Positions 1 through 8,768 of a stretch of 15,643 nt of DNA are shown here, piece by piece. The DNA lies in assembly GCA_030731565.1 (NCBI GenBank), contig JANQTT010000056.1, positions 1-15,643 on the forward strand. The letters run 5' to 3'. Every line of letters begins with the position of its first letter. Positions within the stretch are counted from its first letter, which is position 1. This DNA is from Rickettsiaceae bacterium (GTDB taxonomy: Bacteria; Pseudomonadota; Alphaproteobacteria; Rickettsiales; Rickettsiaceae). The notes under the pieces are model-generated. The model saw nothing but the letters and a program-made list of their open reading frames with translations, did no database searches and was not told where the DNA came from. A program made the position numbers and the translations under genes.

Positions 1-2570
1 TATATAGATATACTTAGCCCTTGTTCGTTAGCTGACAAATTGATTGTCTGGCCGGCGCTATATTTGCCTGATAACAAATCTTTGGCCAACATATTTTGTA
101 CTTCTCTTTGAATAACACGTTTTAGCGGCCGTGCTCCAAAAGCCGGATCGTAGCCTTTACTAGCTAAATAGTTTACGGCCTTTTCATCATATTTAAGCAA
201 AATATTTTGTGACGCAACAATTGATTTTAGCTGCTCTAGTTGAATTTCAACTATTTTATTCATATGGGATCTGTTTAGGCGGTGGAATAGAATAATTTCA
301 TCTAATCTATTCAAAAACTCAGGACGAAAAGCCGCTTGTACATGTTTCATAACTTGATGATATACTTTACTAGTATCCTCTCCTTCCGGCTGTGCCACAA
401 GGACTTCTGACCCTAAATTAGAAGTTAAAATAATTATTGTATTTTTAAAATTAACAAGCCTACCTTGACTATCTGTTAACCTTCCCTCATCTAGGATTTG
501 CAACATTATATTAAATATATCAGGATGAGCTTTTTCTACTTCATCAAATAGGATAATTTGATACGGTCTTCTTCTGACAGATTCAGTCAAAACACCGCCC
601 TGCTCATAACCAACATATCCTGGAGGAGCCCCAATCAAACGTGCAACCGCATGTTTTTCCATATATTCAGACATATCTATTCTAAGAACGGCTGATCTGT
701 CGCTAAACAAAAATTCTGCCAGGGCTTTGGTTAGTTCAGTTTTGCCGACTCCTGTAGGACCTAAAAATAGGAATGATCCTAATGGTCTATTTTGGTCTTG
801 AATGCCAGCGCGTGACCTGCGTACCGCATCACTAACAGCAGATATGGCATCATCTTGTCCTATAACTGTTTTACTAAGGTTTTTTTCCAGAGACAATAGC
901 TTTTCACGCTCGCTAGAAAGCATATTGTCAACAGGTATTCCAGTGATTTTAGAGACAAGCGATGCTATATCTTGATCGGTTACTCTTTCCTTTAAAAGCT
1001 GATTTTCTGTATTTTCTTCTGATAGATTTAGCTTCTTGGAAAGTTCTGGAATTATCCCGTATTTTAATTCACTAGCCCTTGCAAGATCTCCACTTCTTTC
1101 AGCTTTTTCGAGGCTAATTTTAGCCTCCTCTATTTCTTCTTTTATTTCTCTAGCGGATTGCATTTTAGATTTTTCTGCAAGCCATTTAGAGTTTAGATCC
1201 ATTGATTTAGACTCTAGTTCTTCGAGTGTACTTGATAATATTTTTACTTTCTTTTTAGAATTTTCATCTTTTTCTTTTTTAAGCGCCGATAGTTCAATCT
1301 TGATTTGGATAATACGACGGTCTAGCTCATCTAGCTCTTCTGGCTTACTAGAAACTTCTATTTTTAACCTACTTGCCGCCTCATCTAGTAAATCAATTGC
1401 CTTATCAGGCAAAAATCTGTCTGTAATATATCTATTAGACAAAGTAGCAGCCGCGATAATTGCATTATCGGAAATAGAGACTCCGTGATGTACTTCGTAT
1501 TTGTCCTTAATTCCCCTCATAATGGAAATAGTATCTTCAACTGTCGGTTCAGAGATATAAACAGCCTGAAAACGTCTTGCCAAAGCAGCATCTTTCTCGA
1601 TATATTTACGGTATTCATCAAGGGTAGTAGCTCCAATACAGTGGAGTTCGCCGCGAGCAAGCATCGGTTTTAGCAAGTTCGACGCATCCATTGCACCTTC
1701 CGTTTTCCCCGCACCTACAAGAAGATGTAACTCATCAATAAATAATATAATTTCTCCACTTGCTTCTTTAATTTCATTTAGAACAGCTTTTAACCTTTCT
1801 TCAAATTCACCACGAAATTTGGCACCAGCGATCAAAGCTCCCATATCAAGTTCAATAATTTTGCAATGCATTAAGGATTCTGGAACATCTTTTGAGTAAA
1901 TTCTCTGTGCAAGTCCTTCTACAATTGCCGTTTTACCGACCCCTGGCTCACCAATTAATACTGGGTTATTCTTTGAACGTCTTGATAAGACCTGAATTGC
2001 TCGGCGAATTTCCTCATCACGGCCTATTATAGGGTCAAGTTTTCCTTCAGCGGCCAGTTCTGTTACGTCTCTACCATATTTTAGCAGCGCATCGTAGACT
2101 TCTTCTGCTGATTCAGTATCGGCTCTGCGCCCTTTTCTCGTAGAAAGAATAGCAGCTGATATTTTTTTTGTATCTATCCCACTTTCTTGTAGTATCTTAC
2201 CGGCTATGGTTTTATCATAGGTTAGCGCTTCAAAAATTCTCTCGATTGTAACAAAACTATCTTTACTAGCTTTGGCTAATGATAATGATTTTTCAAGGAT
2301 TTTTAAGCCTTCAGAGGACATAGACACCTGCCCACCGCCACTTACCTCAACAGAAGGTATCCTCGATAATTCTTCTTCGCATCTTGCCCAGATATGCTGA
2401 ATATCAGCATCAGCCATATTTATTAAATTTGCAATAATATTATTTTCATCAGAAAGCAAAGCTGATAAAAAATGTAGTGGTAGAATTTGTTGATGATTAT
2501 TTTTTGCAGCCATCATTTGAGCAGTAGAAAGTACAGATCTACTTGCAGCCGTAAATTTATCTATATTCAT
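1..2570 (-). CDS. clpB: ATP-dependent disaggregase chaperone ClpB (3' end at window edge)
   Basis: ClpB is a hexameric AAA+ disaggregase that pulls aggregated proteins through its central pore and passes them to DnaK/DnaJ/GrpE in the cytoplasm. Reading the minus strand gives 856 uninterrupted codons. The order is a Clp N-domain (about 1-145); AAA-1 with Walker A GEPGVGKT at 207-214, pore loop KFRGEFEE and Walker [10 protein letters not shown]; a long charged coiled-coil middle domain (about 400-525); AAA-2 with Walker A GPTGVGKT at 604-611 and pore loop GYVGYE; and a C-terminal small domain. The middle domain separates ClpB from ClpA and ClpC. Length matches the family (about 857-865 aa). The next codon reads TA-unknown at positions 2-1, so the stop may lie exactly at the window edge. 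The ATG at 2570 has GAGGT just upstream. I see no CIRCE element or clear sigma-32 promoter upstream. Confidence 0.96.
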   Translation of the reverse strand, partial: MNIDKFTAASRSVLSTAQMMAAKNNHQQILPLHFLSALLSDENNIIANLINMADADIQHIWARCEEELSRIPSVEVSGGGQVSMSSEGLKILEKSLSLAKASKDSFVTIERIFEALTYDKTIAGKILQESGIDTKKISAAILSTRKGRRADTESAEEVYDALLKYGRDVTELAAEGKLDPIIGRDEEIRRAIQVLSRRSKNNPVLIGEPGVGKTAIVEGLAQRIYSKDVPESLMHCKIIELDMGALIAGAKFRGEFEERLKAVLNEIKEASGEIILFIDELHLLVGAGKTEGAMDASNLLKPMLARGELHCIGATTLDEYRKYIEKDAALARRFQAVYISEPTVEDTISIMRGIKDKYEVHHGVSISDNAIIAAATLSNRYITDRFLPDKAIDLLDEAASRLKIEVSSKPEELDELDRRIIQIKIELSALKKEKDENSKKKVKILSSTLEELESKSMDLNSKWLAEKSKMQSAREIKEEIEEAKISLEKAERSGDLARASELKYGIIPELSKKLNLSEENTENQLLKERVTDQDIASLVSKITGIPVDNMLSSEREKLLSLEKNLSKTVIGQDDAISAVSDAVRRSRAGIQDQNRPLGSFLFLGPTGVGKTELTKALAEFLFSDRSAVLRIDMSEYMEKHAVARLIGAPPGYVGYEQGGVLTESVRRRPYQIILFDEVEKAHPDIFNIMLQILDEGRLTDSQGRLVNFKNTIIILTSNLGSEVLVAQPEGEDTSKVYHQVMKHVQAAFRPEFLNRLDEIILFHRLNRSHMNKIVEIQLEQLKSIVASQNILLKYDEKAVNYLASKGYDPAFGARPLKRVIQREVQNMLAKDLLSGKYSAGQTINLSANEQGLSISI

Positions 2571-2592
2571 CGTTACCTCGATATTTCAGATC

Positions 2593-2669
2593 ATATAGTC
2601 ATTCAATTTGAGTTTTGCTTTTTAGAGCAAGAAGTTGAAGCTACCTGAGCTCAAAGTGGACGACTATAG
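2593..2669. repeat. Palindromic element upstream of clpB
   Basis: Two 20-nt arms at 2593-2612 and 2650-2669 are reverse complements at 16 of 20 positions. They enclose a 37-nt loop that itself contains a small TTGCT/AGCAA stem (about 2615-2630). The outer ends read ATAGTC and GACTAT. It lies in the 5' region of clpB, so on the clpB transcript it could fold as a leader hairpin. It also resembles a short interspersed palindromic element, because parts of it recur near 15507-15531. There is no T-tract, so it does not look like an intrinsic terminator. Confidence 0.6.
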
Positions 2670-2759
2670 TAAATTAAATTGCTATAATTTATATATAATT
2701 ATTATATCTGATTTTTCAAAGTTTTAACTCATATTTATCGATTTCTTATTTAGGGCATA

Positions 2760-2801
2760 AATTAAGGTTAAGAAAGTTTATATATTTTCTTACCCTTAAT
2801 T
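2760..2801 (-). terminator. Stem-loop 3' of the SBP-TRIC gene, possible terminator
   Basis: A 16-bp stem (2760-2775 with 2786-2801) carrying one mismatch closes a 10-nt AT-only loop apart from one G. It starts 44 nt past the stop codon of the SBP-TRIC gene on the same strand, the usual place for a terminator or 3'-stabilising hairpin. The stem is AT-rich and is not followed by a clean U-run, so termination is an inference. One arm contains a 13-mer (2787-2799) that recurs exactly at 4683-4695 on the other side of the gene. Confidence 0.4.
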
Positions 2802-2844
2802 CACGATTAGAATCTAGACAGCGCCTAGGTATTGTTGGCAGTAC

Positions 2845-4593
2845 TTAGAGCTTTGGAGGTTCTTTTGGACCTTCATCAAGCTTTTCTTCATTAGGCTCTT
2901 TTGTCTCTTTTTGTTCTTCTGGATCTTTGAACTTTATTATTTTTTCAGCCACTTCTTTCTCACTAACAAATTCTTTGCTCTCCTTGGCCTGTTTGTAATT
3001 TTTTTGTTCTTCAACGTCATCTAATTCGTCTTGAACATCCAAATTCCTCGGAGCTGGCGTTTCTACAAGGTCTGCTCTGAATTTTATGTTTGGGATTTTA
3101 AAATAGTGCGCTACTAATCTGGTTACGAAAGCCCCAATAGCAACCATAATAACAGCATTTCTTATACCTGTTGGATCTGGATTATATGAGGTAATATCTA
3201 AGTATAAGCTAAAAATAAGCCCCCACAGTATAGAAACCTCTGCATTGATTGTTCCATTCAAGCAAATAATATAGTGTTCTCTTCTGAGTAAATCACGAAG
3301 TATTCCTCCACTATTTGCTGTTAAGAAGGCAAAGAATGGCCCCCATAACTCGATAGGTTCAATTCTAGCCATAATTGCAATTGAAACGCCAGTTACGATA
3401 AAAGCCGCCTGACCAAGAGCATCACCGAGCACTAAGGTATTATCCCAGAACTTCATTATCAAACCATCTTCGTTTGCATTTTTATTATAAAATTCCAGAA
3501 GCCTAACCGCTGAAAAGCCGACTAAAACTACAATCAAAATATAATACATATATGAAGGGGTTAAAAACAATCCCACTTCATCTCTATTAATCAAAATATC
3601 ACGCATTACTCCTCCACCAACAGAAGGTAACATCGCGAACAAAAAGGTTCCAAACAAAGTAGCGTTTTCTTTTGCAGCTATCGCAATACCAGAAATAGCG
3701 AAAGCCAGCGTACCAATTACACCAACAAAATAAAACCATTGTGAATCAATTGTTTGTAGCAACATCACAGGGTATAAATAGGTTTTTACAATATCTTTGT
3801 ATTCATCGCTCCCTGAAAATTTTCTAATCGCTTGATTGTATTTGTCAACAACATCAAGTGGCACCGATTTTTTACTAAACATCATATGTATCGGAGTTTT
3901 TACATGCAGTTGAATTTCACGAATTTTAGAAGTAGCTTTACTATTCAAGATAGCAGCAGCGCCAACAACTCTATCAGACATAAGCCCGTCAATGTCGCCT
4001 TTGATAAGTGCTTGTAAGGCTTCGACATCGTTTTTATATTCTCTGATAATATCTTTATTAGTAGGGTCACTAACAAATAAATTTATTTGTGGGTCGGCGT
4101 AAGTAAAACCTTTTGTTACTCCTAAATTAAAATTCTGCAAACGGACTTGTACTAAAAATTCCGATACTGTATCAAAGTTAAGTTCTTTGATACTATCCCT
4201 TTTTATAAAAAGAGAATTTTCTTCATAACGATATGGTTCTGAAAAATATACATGTTCGGCCCTCTCTTTCGTATATGTAGCGCCAGCCGCCATATCCCTT
4301 TTTCCCGAGAAAAGGTCTTGTTGGTGATCTTCCCAATCAACCTGCTCATACTTAGATTCAATTCCGATTTGGCTTGATATATTCTTTACAAGCTCTATAT
4401 CCATTCCAGTTAAGACAACCCCACCAGCGGTAACTTTGTTATATTGATAGGGGTCCCATAAATACCAGCCATTTAATAAAACATTTTTTTCTTGAGATTC
4501 AGCACACTCTATAACTACTTTGCGTTCGGCGGCATAAACTTCTAATGACTGAATTAAAATGAAAAAAGCAAAAAATAACCTAATAATGCTCAT
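2845..4593 (-). CDS. Fusion of periplasmic amino-acid-binding domain (SBP_bac_3) with TRIC/UPF0126 membrane channel
   Basis: The 582-residue protein starts with a Sec signal peptide (about 1-21, cleavage near VYA-AE). Residues about 24-275 form a family-3 solute-binding domain. It contains GMDIELVKNISSQIG (63-77) and a TKERAEHVYFSEPY stretch (108-121). R111 and D207 sit where this family grips the carboxylate and amino groups of an amino acid. Residues about 285-500 are a TRIC/UPF0126 domain of seven likely helices built from two repeats, each with the signature glycine-RD motif (GGGVMRD 326-332, SGGILRD 428-434). Known members include E. coli YicG, implicated in glycine transport, and bacterial TRIC cation channels. 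The tail, about 505-582, is rich in E, K, D and P and probably disordered in the cytoplasm. TRIC proteins have an extracytoplasmic N-terminus, so the fused topology makes sense. No clear ribosome site precedes the ATG. Function is inferred: amino-acid uptake or ligand-gated ion flow. Confidence 0.85.
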   Translation of the reverse strand: MSIIRLFFAFFILIQSLEVYAAERKVVIECAESQEKNVLLNGWYLWDPYQYNKVTAGGVVLTGMDIELVKNISSQIGIESKYEQVDWEDHQQDLFSGKRDMAAGATYTKERAEHVYFSEPYRYEENSLFIKRDSIKELNFDTVSEFLVQVRLQNFNLGVTKGFTYADPQINLFVSDPTNKDIIREYKNDVEALQALIKGDIDGLMSDRVVGAAAILNSKATSKIREIQLHVKTPIHMMFSKKSVPLDVVDKYNQAIRKFSGSDEYKDIVKTYLYPVMLLQTIDSQWFYFVGVIGTLAFAISGIAIAAKENATLFGTFLFAMLPSVGGGVMRDILINRDEVGLFLTPSYMYYILIVVLVGFSAVRLLEFYNKNANEDGLIMKFWDNTLVLGDALGQAAFIVTGVSIAIMARIEPIELWGPFFAFLTANSGGILRDLLRREHYIICLNGTINAEVSILWGLIFSLYLDITSYNPDPTGIRNAVIMVAIGAFVTRLVAHYFKIPNIKFRADLVETPAPRNLDVQDELDDVEEQKNYKQAKESKEFVSEKEVAEKIIKFKDPEEQKETKEPNEEKLDEGPKEPPKL

Positions 4594-4620
4594 AATGTAA
4601 TATAATTATAATATTAAAAA

Positions 4621-4694
4621 TAAGGGTATATTATCAAAATAAATACTCTCTTACGCGAGTTATGGATAAAAAATTTAGAAGATTCTTACCCTTA
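4621..4694. repeat. Inverted TAAGGGTA / TACCCTTA pair upstream of the SBP-TRIC gene
   Basis: TAAGGGTA at 4621-4628 is the exact complement of TACCCTTA at 4687-4694. The second arm lies in the 13-mer TTCTTACCCTTAA (4683-4695), identical to 2787-2799 downstream of the gene, where it also forms an inverted pair. The gene is therefore bracketed by similar short inverted repeats. This may be an operator-like site, a repeat family or coincidence in AT-rich DNA. Confidence 0.4.
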
Positions 4695-4911
4695 ACTTGT
4701 GTTCTTAATATTTAAATTAGTCTATTAGATTAAAAAGGTACAAAGCAATATACAATCACTTATATTTAAATAAAACCATAGTTGATTTACTGTTACAGAA
4801 ATATGTTTATTCAATGTAATTCACTACATGCTATCTAATTAACTTTAACTGAAGATCGGGATATCAAGCCTAACCCAAACTGTATCAGCTATATAAGCAG
4901 TCAATTCAAGT

Positions 4912-4940
4912 TGTAGAGCCGTTGCAATACAAGCTCTACA
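4912..4940. repeat. Hairpin TGTAGAGC...GCTCTACA in intergenic DNA
   Basis: A perfect 8-bp inverted repeat (4912-4919 with 4933-4940) encloses a 13-nt loop. It has no adjacent T-run on either strand, so a terminator role is weak. It may be the core of an interspersed palindromic element. It lies inside a startless open stretch on the minus strand. Confidence 0.5.
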
Positions 4941-5113
4941 CCTAAGATGATCATGTTTTCTTAGCGATTTTAGTGATCTTTACAAATCAAGGTTGTTATT
5001 TTAAGGATTTTTCTAGAATGATATGTAGAAACAACTTTTAGCAGGAATGGCCATCTACTATTACTATCAATATAACCTTTAAAAGCTTCCATTAAATATC
5101 GCCATAACAATAT

Positions 5114-5380
5114 TTACTTAGTAATTTTCTTTAAGATTCTGAACTTAATAATACCATAAATTGAGATCATTAGCCATAACATCTCTATAACCACCGAAGC
5201 CATGTTCCAGTGATAATAAAGAGAAAAAAGTAGCATCATTGATCCAAAAAAATTAAAATACAGATATGTTGAGGATTTTGTAGTAATTTTTTCCAATTGG
5301 ATTAAAAAAAATGCCATTATTACTAGGCCTACACCCAAAATCCCGACTATATCTGATATAAAATATATATCTAAAAACAT
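5114..5380 (-). CDS. Small CBU_0592-like inner-membrane protein
   Basis: An 88-residue hydrophobic protein with about three membrane helices and a basic C-terminal tail. The pattern matches what I know of the CBU_0592 family: a glycine-rich first helix (IVGILGVGLVIMAFFLIQL), then a central YLYFNFFGSMMLLFSLYYHWN segment, then SVVIEMLWLMISIYGIIKF. No biochemical role is established for that family. Its ATG at 5380 directly follows the TAA of serS with no spacer, so translation is probably coupled and it is the last gene of the eight-gene operon. Length is normal for the family. The membrane-protein call is firm. The family name rests on pattern memory. Confidence 0.75.
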   Translation of the reverse strand: MFLDIYFISDIVGILGVGLVIMAFFLIQLEKITTKSSTYLYFNFFGSMMLLFSLYYHWNMASVVIEMLWLMISIYGIIKFRILKKITK

Positions 5381-6661
5381 TTAACTAATAACTTTTTCTA
5401 TCTTGGTTTCTTCCCCCATATATGGGACAAGCGCTGTTGGGATTGTTATAGACCCATCTTCGTTTTGGTAATTTTCTAAAATAGCGACGATTGTTCTGCC
5501 TACAGCCAACCCAGAGCCATTTAAAGTATGAACGAATTTTGTTTGATTGTCACCAAACTCTTTATACCTTGCTTTCATTCTTCTTGCTTGAAAATCACCA
5601 CAATCTGATACGCTCGAAATTTCTCTATATTTATTCTGTCCAGGAAGCCAAACCTCTAAATCATAAGTTTTTCTTGCAGAAAAACCCATATCTCCACTAC
5701 AAAGCAACATTATTCTATATGGGATTTCTAGACGCTTTAAGACCTCCTCAGCCGCTGCTAACATTCGTTCATGTTCCGCTGTAGATTCTTCTTCAGTAGT
5801 TATTGACACAAGCTCAACTTTGCCAAACTGGTGATTCCTTATCATTCCTTTTGTATCCTTTCCGGCGCTTCCAGCTTCAGATCTAAAACACTCAGTATAT
5901 GCCACATATCTTTGGGGTAAATCTTCTCTTTTTTGAATTGAATTTGCCACTAAATTAGTAAGCGGAACTTCTCCCGTCGGTATTAATCTATAATTTCCAC
6001 CTTCGGTTAAATAAGAATCTTCACTAAATTTTGGCAATTGCCCCACATTATACATAGCCTCTGGTTTTACTAGTATAGGCGGGGAGACTTCCATATAACC
6101 ATAATCTTCTGTATGAATATCAATCATAAAGCTAATTAAAGCTCTTTCTAATTTGGCCAATTTTCCCTTTAAAGTAACAAATCTACTACCAGAAATTTTG
6201 GCAGTTTGTTCAAAATCCATCAATCCTAGTTCTTTTCCGAGCTCATAGTGGTCTTTTGCATTTGGGAAATTTTTTGGCTTGCCGTATTCTCGAACCAATT
6301 TATTCATTGATTCATCGGTTCCATACGGCACCTCACTAAGAGGGAGGTTAGGTATATTATCCATTATTTCTTTATATCTATCGCTATCGACTAGTTGTTT
6401 TGATAATTCAGATAATTTTTCATTAATATGCTCAACATCACGCTTAATATCGTCAAACTCCCGGCCCCCTTTTCCTTTTAGGCTTCCTAATTTTTTAGAT
6501 TTAGCATTTCTTGCTTGTTGGAACTGTTGAATTAAAGTCGTAAGTTGTCTTTTTTCTTCGTCTAAAGCTAATAACTCCTCAGTATTAACCTTTACACCCC
6601 TTTTTTGCAGAAGGCTATGAAACTCCCCTTTATTCTCTCTTATCCATTTGATGTCTAGCAT
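5381..6661 (-). CDS. serS: Seryl-tRNA synthetase
   Basis: Charges tRNA-Ser, and tRNA-Sec where present, with serine using ATP in the cytoplasm. The 426-residue protein has the full layout of a bacterial class II SerRS. Residues 1 to about 105 form the antiparallel coiled-coil arm that recognises the long variable arm of tRNA-Ser. The catalytic core follows, with the serine-pocket TGEVPL (229-234), class II motif 2 as [20 protein letters not shown] from 258, and motif 3 as [19 protein letters not shown] (381-399). Length equals the usual 420-430. The ATG at 6661 lies 3 nt after the tatC stop and a GG-containing stretch sits about 11 nt upstream, so it is co-transcribed with tatC. Nothing is missing or unusual in the motifs. 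Confidence 0.98.
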   Translation of the reverse strand: MLDIKWIRENKGEFHSLLQKRGVKVNTEELLALDEEKRQLTTLIQQFQQARNAKSKKLGSLKGKGGREFDDIKRDVEHINEKLSELSKQLVDSDRYKEIMDNIPNLPLSEVPYGTDESMNKLVREYGKPKNFPNAKDHYELGKELGLMDFEQTAKISGSRFVTLKGKLAKLERALISFMIDIHTEDYGYMEVSPPILVKPEAMYNVGQLPKFSEDSYLTEGGNYRLIPTGEVPLTNLVANSIQKREDLPQRYVAYTECFRSEAGSAGKDTKGMIRNHQFGKVELVSITTEEESTAEHERMLAAAEEVLKRLEIPYRIMLLCSGDMGFSARKTYDLEVWLPGQNKYREISSVSDCGDFQARRMKARYKEFGDNQTKFVHTLNGSGLAVGRTIVAILENYQNEDGSITIPTALVPYMGEETKIEKVIS

Positions 6662-6664
6662 TTT

Positions 6665-7396
6665 TTAAAACCTTTTATTTTCAACCAATTTACACAGTAT
6701 AATCGAAATTTCATATAATAAAAGAAGTGGTATTGCAAGCGCTATCTGACTAATTACATCTGGCGGGGTGAATATTGCTGCTAGTATAAAAATAATAACA
6801 ATAGAAATCCTTCTTTTGCTTTTTAAAAAATTTGAACTAACAACTCCCAACATTCCTAGTATAACCATTATAACAGGCAATTGAAAAGCCATTCCAAACG
6901 CAAAAGTGAGCTGTATAACTAAATCTAAATATTCGCTAATCCTTGCCTCTAAAACTAATGGAATATTAATATTATTATTTTCATAGCTCAGAAAAAACTC
7001 CCAGGCTCTTGGCATTACAAAATAAAAAACAAAAAAACTGCCTATATAGAATAATACGGGTGAAAAGGATAAAATTAAAATGATTAGCCTTTTTTCACCA
7101 GCTAAAAGCCCCGGAGCAATAAAAGCATATAGCTGGTAGCAAATTACAGGAATTACAATGGCAAACGCCACAAAAATAGATAATTTTATATATGAAAAAA
7201 AAGCTTCGGTAAGACCTGTATAAATTATCCTCCTTCCTTCTTTATCTATAATATCAGCAAGAGGAGTTAAAAATATTTCAAATACTTCTTCTCGGAAACT
7301 GTAACAAATAGCAAAAGCAGTTATAAAAAAAACGAAAACAACCAGAAATCTCTTTTTTATTTCTAATAAATGTTCTTTTAAGGTATATTTTTGCAC
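6665..7396 (-). CDS. tatC: Sec-independent protein translocase subunit TatC
   Basis: TatC is the inner-membrane receptor for twin-arginine signal peptides and works with TatA/TatB to export folded proteins. The 243 residues form six membrane helices. Family motifs are present: HLLEIKKR (9-16) in the N-terminal cytoplasmic segment, TGLTEAFFSYIKLS before helix 2, FAFGMAFQLPVIM in the central region, and FTPPDVISQIALAIPLLLLYE near the end. The start is GTG at 7396. The conserved HLLEIKKR box sits at the normal distance from it, which favours this codon despite no clear ribosome site. The gene follows cvpA by 40 nt and precedes serS by 3 nt. tatA and tatB are not in this window, so they must lie elsewhere if the pathway works. 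Confidence 0.96.
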   Translation of the reverse strand: MQKYTLKEHLLEIKKRFLVVFVFFITAFAICYSFREEVFEIFLTPLADIIDKEGRRIIYTGLTEAFFSYIKLSIFVAFAIVIPVICYQLYAFIAPGLLAGEKRLIILILSFSPVLFYIGSFFVFYFVMPRAWEFFLSYENNNINIPLVLEARISEYLDLVIQLTFAFGMAFQLPVIMVILGMLGVVSSNFLKSKRRISIVIIFILAAIFTPPDVISQIALAIPLLLLYEISIILCKLVENKRF

Positions 7397-7436
7397 TACA
7401 AATTAACCGAATTATTGTTAATTTCTTTATAATAAA

Positions 7437-8156
7437 CTAAATTGAATTAGAAATGTTCTTTAATCTATCTTTACCATCAGATGGAAGGATTTCGTTAATT
7501 CCTTCCTGTAGAGCTTCTTCTGTAGGAACCTCTATAACGGATCTAGATTCATTACGCTTTTTCTTTTTTATTTCATCAATCTGATTTACATCTCTATCAT
7601 CTTTCAGTGTTTCTATTGAATCTAAAAAATCTTTTGGAACATAACTAATTGAAAATTTCAGAGATTTTTCTAAGTATGGTATAGTAACAGAGCCTTTTAG
7701 CCACTCAGGGTATTTTTCCTTTTCAAGATTATATATAATATCTTCAGTTTTATCAGCATTTAAATATGTGCGAGAACCAAGCACAGCAACAACACCAAAT
7801 ATAAGTAAAGAAATAATATATCCTCTTACTATTCCGATTAAGAACCCAAGGGACCTATCAAAAATTCCACGACTAATTTCCTTGAAAAGGAAAATAATTT
7901 TTGATGATAAAAAGGTAAAAACGATTAAAGAAAAAATGTAAGTAACAACCCCGCTACCAATTGAAGTCGCAAGGTCGTTAGCTATATATCCCGAAAAAAT
8001 TATTCTTACATATGTGTATAAAAACATTGCAAGTAAAATGGAAGCAATAAACCCTAGAAGATTTATTGTTATATAGAGCATTCCTCTATAAAAGCCCATT
8101 ATAGATGAGGCAAACAGAATCGTTAAAATAATTATATCAAAAATAGTAAACATCAT
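7437..8156 (-). CDS. cvpA: CvpA family membrane protein
   Basis: The 239-residue protein has an N-terminal block of about four membrane helices (residues 4-130). It shows the CvpA pattern: an acidic FDIIILTILFASSIMGFYRG opening, then ISRGIFDRSLGFLIGIVRGY before the last helix. The C-terminal 90 residues or so are hydrophilic and charged and probably cytoplasmic or periplasmic. CvpA was named for its role in colicin V production in E. coli, and its wider function in envelope homeostasis is not settled. The start ATG at 8156 overlaps the fau stop codon as ATGA, so the two genes are translationally coupled. A second ATG follows directly and could also serve. The tail is longer than in the E. coli protein (about 162 aa), as is common in alphaproteobacteria. 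Confidence 0.88.
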   Translation of the reverse strand: MMFTIFDIIILTILFASSIMGFYRGMLYITINLLGFIASILLAMFLYTYVRIIFSGYIANDLATSIGSGVVTYIFSLIVFTFLSSKIIFLFKEISRGIFDRSLGFLIGIVRGYIISLLIFGVVAVLGSRTYLNADKTEDIIYNLEKEKYPEWLKGSVTIPYLEKSLKFSISYVPKDFLDSIETLKDDRDVNQIDEIKKKKRNESRSVIEVPTEEALQEGINEILPSDGKDRLKNISNSI

Positions 8157-8755
8157 AGTTCAATTATAATTTTCTCTGTAATAACGTAATCCAATCTTAG
8201 ATCGTGAGGTTCTCTAGGCAAATATTCGCTTAAATATTTGTGAAAACAAACTCCAATTTTTACAATATTTTGCCTTGTGCTTTTTTCGCTGACGTATCTA
8301 TCATAATGGCCTATGCCAAAACCTAGCCTATCTCCATTTAAGCTAAAAGATATTCCTGATATAACAAGTATGTTTGGTTCAACTTTGTCTTCATTTTGAG
8401 GCTGCATCAGCTTGCTAAAAGGGCTCTTTTCCATTTTGGAATTATGACTATATTTTACATAATACATCTTTGTTCCTTTTAATTTTGGAAGAGCAACTTT
8501 TGTTGGAAAGTTAACAGCCAATTTCATTACGTCTACTTCACCAGGCATAGGCCAATATAAACCAATAATATTGTTCTTGTCTATAATATCATTTTTTTTG
8601 ACAAAACTTGCGTGCCTATTCCTATTAAAAACAATTGATTCAATAACTTCTTGTGTATTTTTAACAATAATATCGTTTTCCAAAGAATAGCTTAAATTTT
8701 CAGAAGATTTCCTTATATCTAAAAATTTTTGTCTTAATTGTTTTTTTGACTTCAT
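8153..8755 (-). CDS. fau: 5-formyltetrahydrofolate cyclo-ligase
   Basis: Catalyses ATP-dependent conversion of 5-formyl-THF (folinic acid) to 5,10-methenyl-THF, returning a stored or dead-end folate to one-carbon metabolism. The 200-residue length fits the family. Visible signatures are the basic N-terminal KKQLRQKFLDIRKSS (4-18), the substrate-site segment YWPMPGEVDV (67-76), the glycine-rich nucleotide loop GDRLGFGIGHYDRYV (141-155) and the C-terminal PHDLRLDYVITE (183-194). The loop reads GFGIGHYDR where many homologues have GYGGGYYDR, a mild variant. It starts 13 nt after dnaQ, with an AAAGG run abutting the ATG, and overlaps cvpA by 4 nt. In many bacteria this gene (ygfA) lies beside the 6S RNA gene ssrS; I see no space for that here. 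Confidence 0.93.
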   Translation of the reverse strand: MKSKKQLRQKFLDIRKSSENLSYSLENDIIVKNTQEVIESIVFNRNRHASFVKKNDIIDKNNIIGLYWPMPGEVDVMKLAVNFPTKVALPKLKGTKMYYVKYSHNSKMEKSPFSKLMQPQNEDKVEPNILVISGISFSLNGDRLGFGIGHYDRYVSEKSTRQNIVKIGVCFHKYLSEYLPREPHDLRLDYVITEKIIIEL

Positions 8756-8768
8756 CCTTTAGTACTAT

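Larger units (their letters stand above)
4594..5113. other. 520-bp intergenic region without a convincing gene
   Basis: This stretch separates two minus-strand genes. I find no ORF with a credible start and no tRNA-like fold or TpsiC-loop consensus. It contains a TAAGGGTA / TACCCTTA inverted pair (4621-4628 and 4687-4694), an 8-bp hairpin (4912-4940), and a minus-strand frame open without a start codon for 44 codons (4845-4979). It should hold the promoter of the SBP-TRIC gene and the end of the serS-side operon, but neither a clean promoter nor a classic terminator is visible. A TATAAT hexamer on the minus strand (4605-4610) lacks a good -35 partner. Confidence 0.6.

Noticed and set aside
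1036..1673. Two plus-strand ORFs of 150 and 62 codons
   Set aside because: They are serine/leucine-rich antisense frames of the ClpB middle and first ATPase domains, which read cleanly as protein on the minus strand.
2571..2720. Heat-shock (sigma-32 or CIRCE) control site for clpB
   Set aside because: A CTTGCTCTAA string on the minus strand lacks a CCCCAT-type partner at the right distance, and no CIRCE inverted repeat is present.
3832..4017. Plus-strand ORF of 61 codons
   Set aside because: Antisense shadow of the SBP domain coding region; no recognisable protein features.
4594..5113. tRNA or other structured RNA gene
   Set aside because: No cloverleaf, TpsiC consensus or CCA-ready acceptor stem; only short isolated hairpins.
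5491..6530. Plus-strand ORFs of 97 and 83 codons
   Set aside because: Antisense to serS, whose catalytic motifs are intact in the opposite strand.
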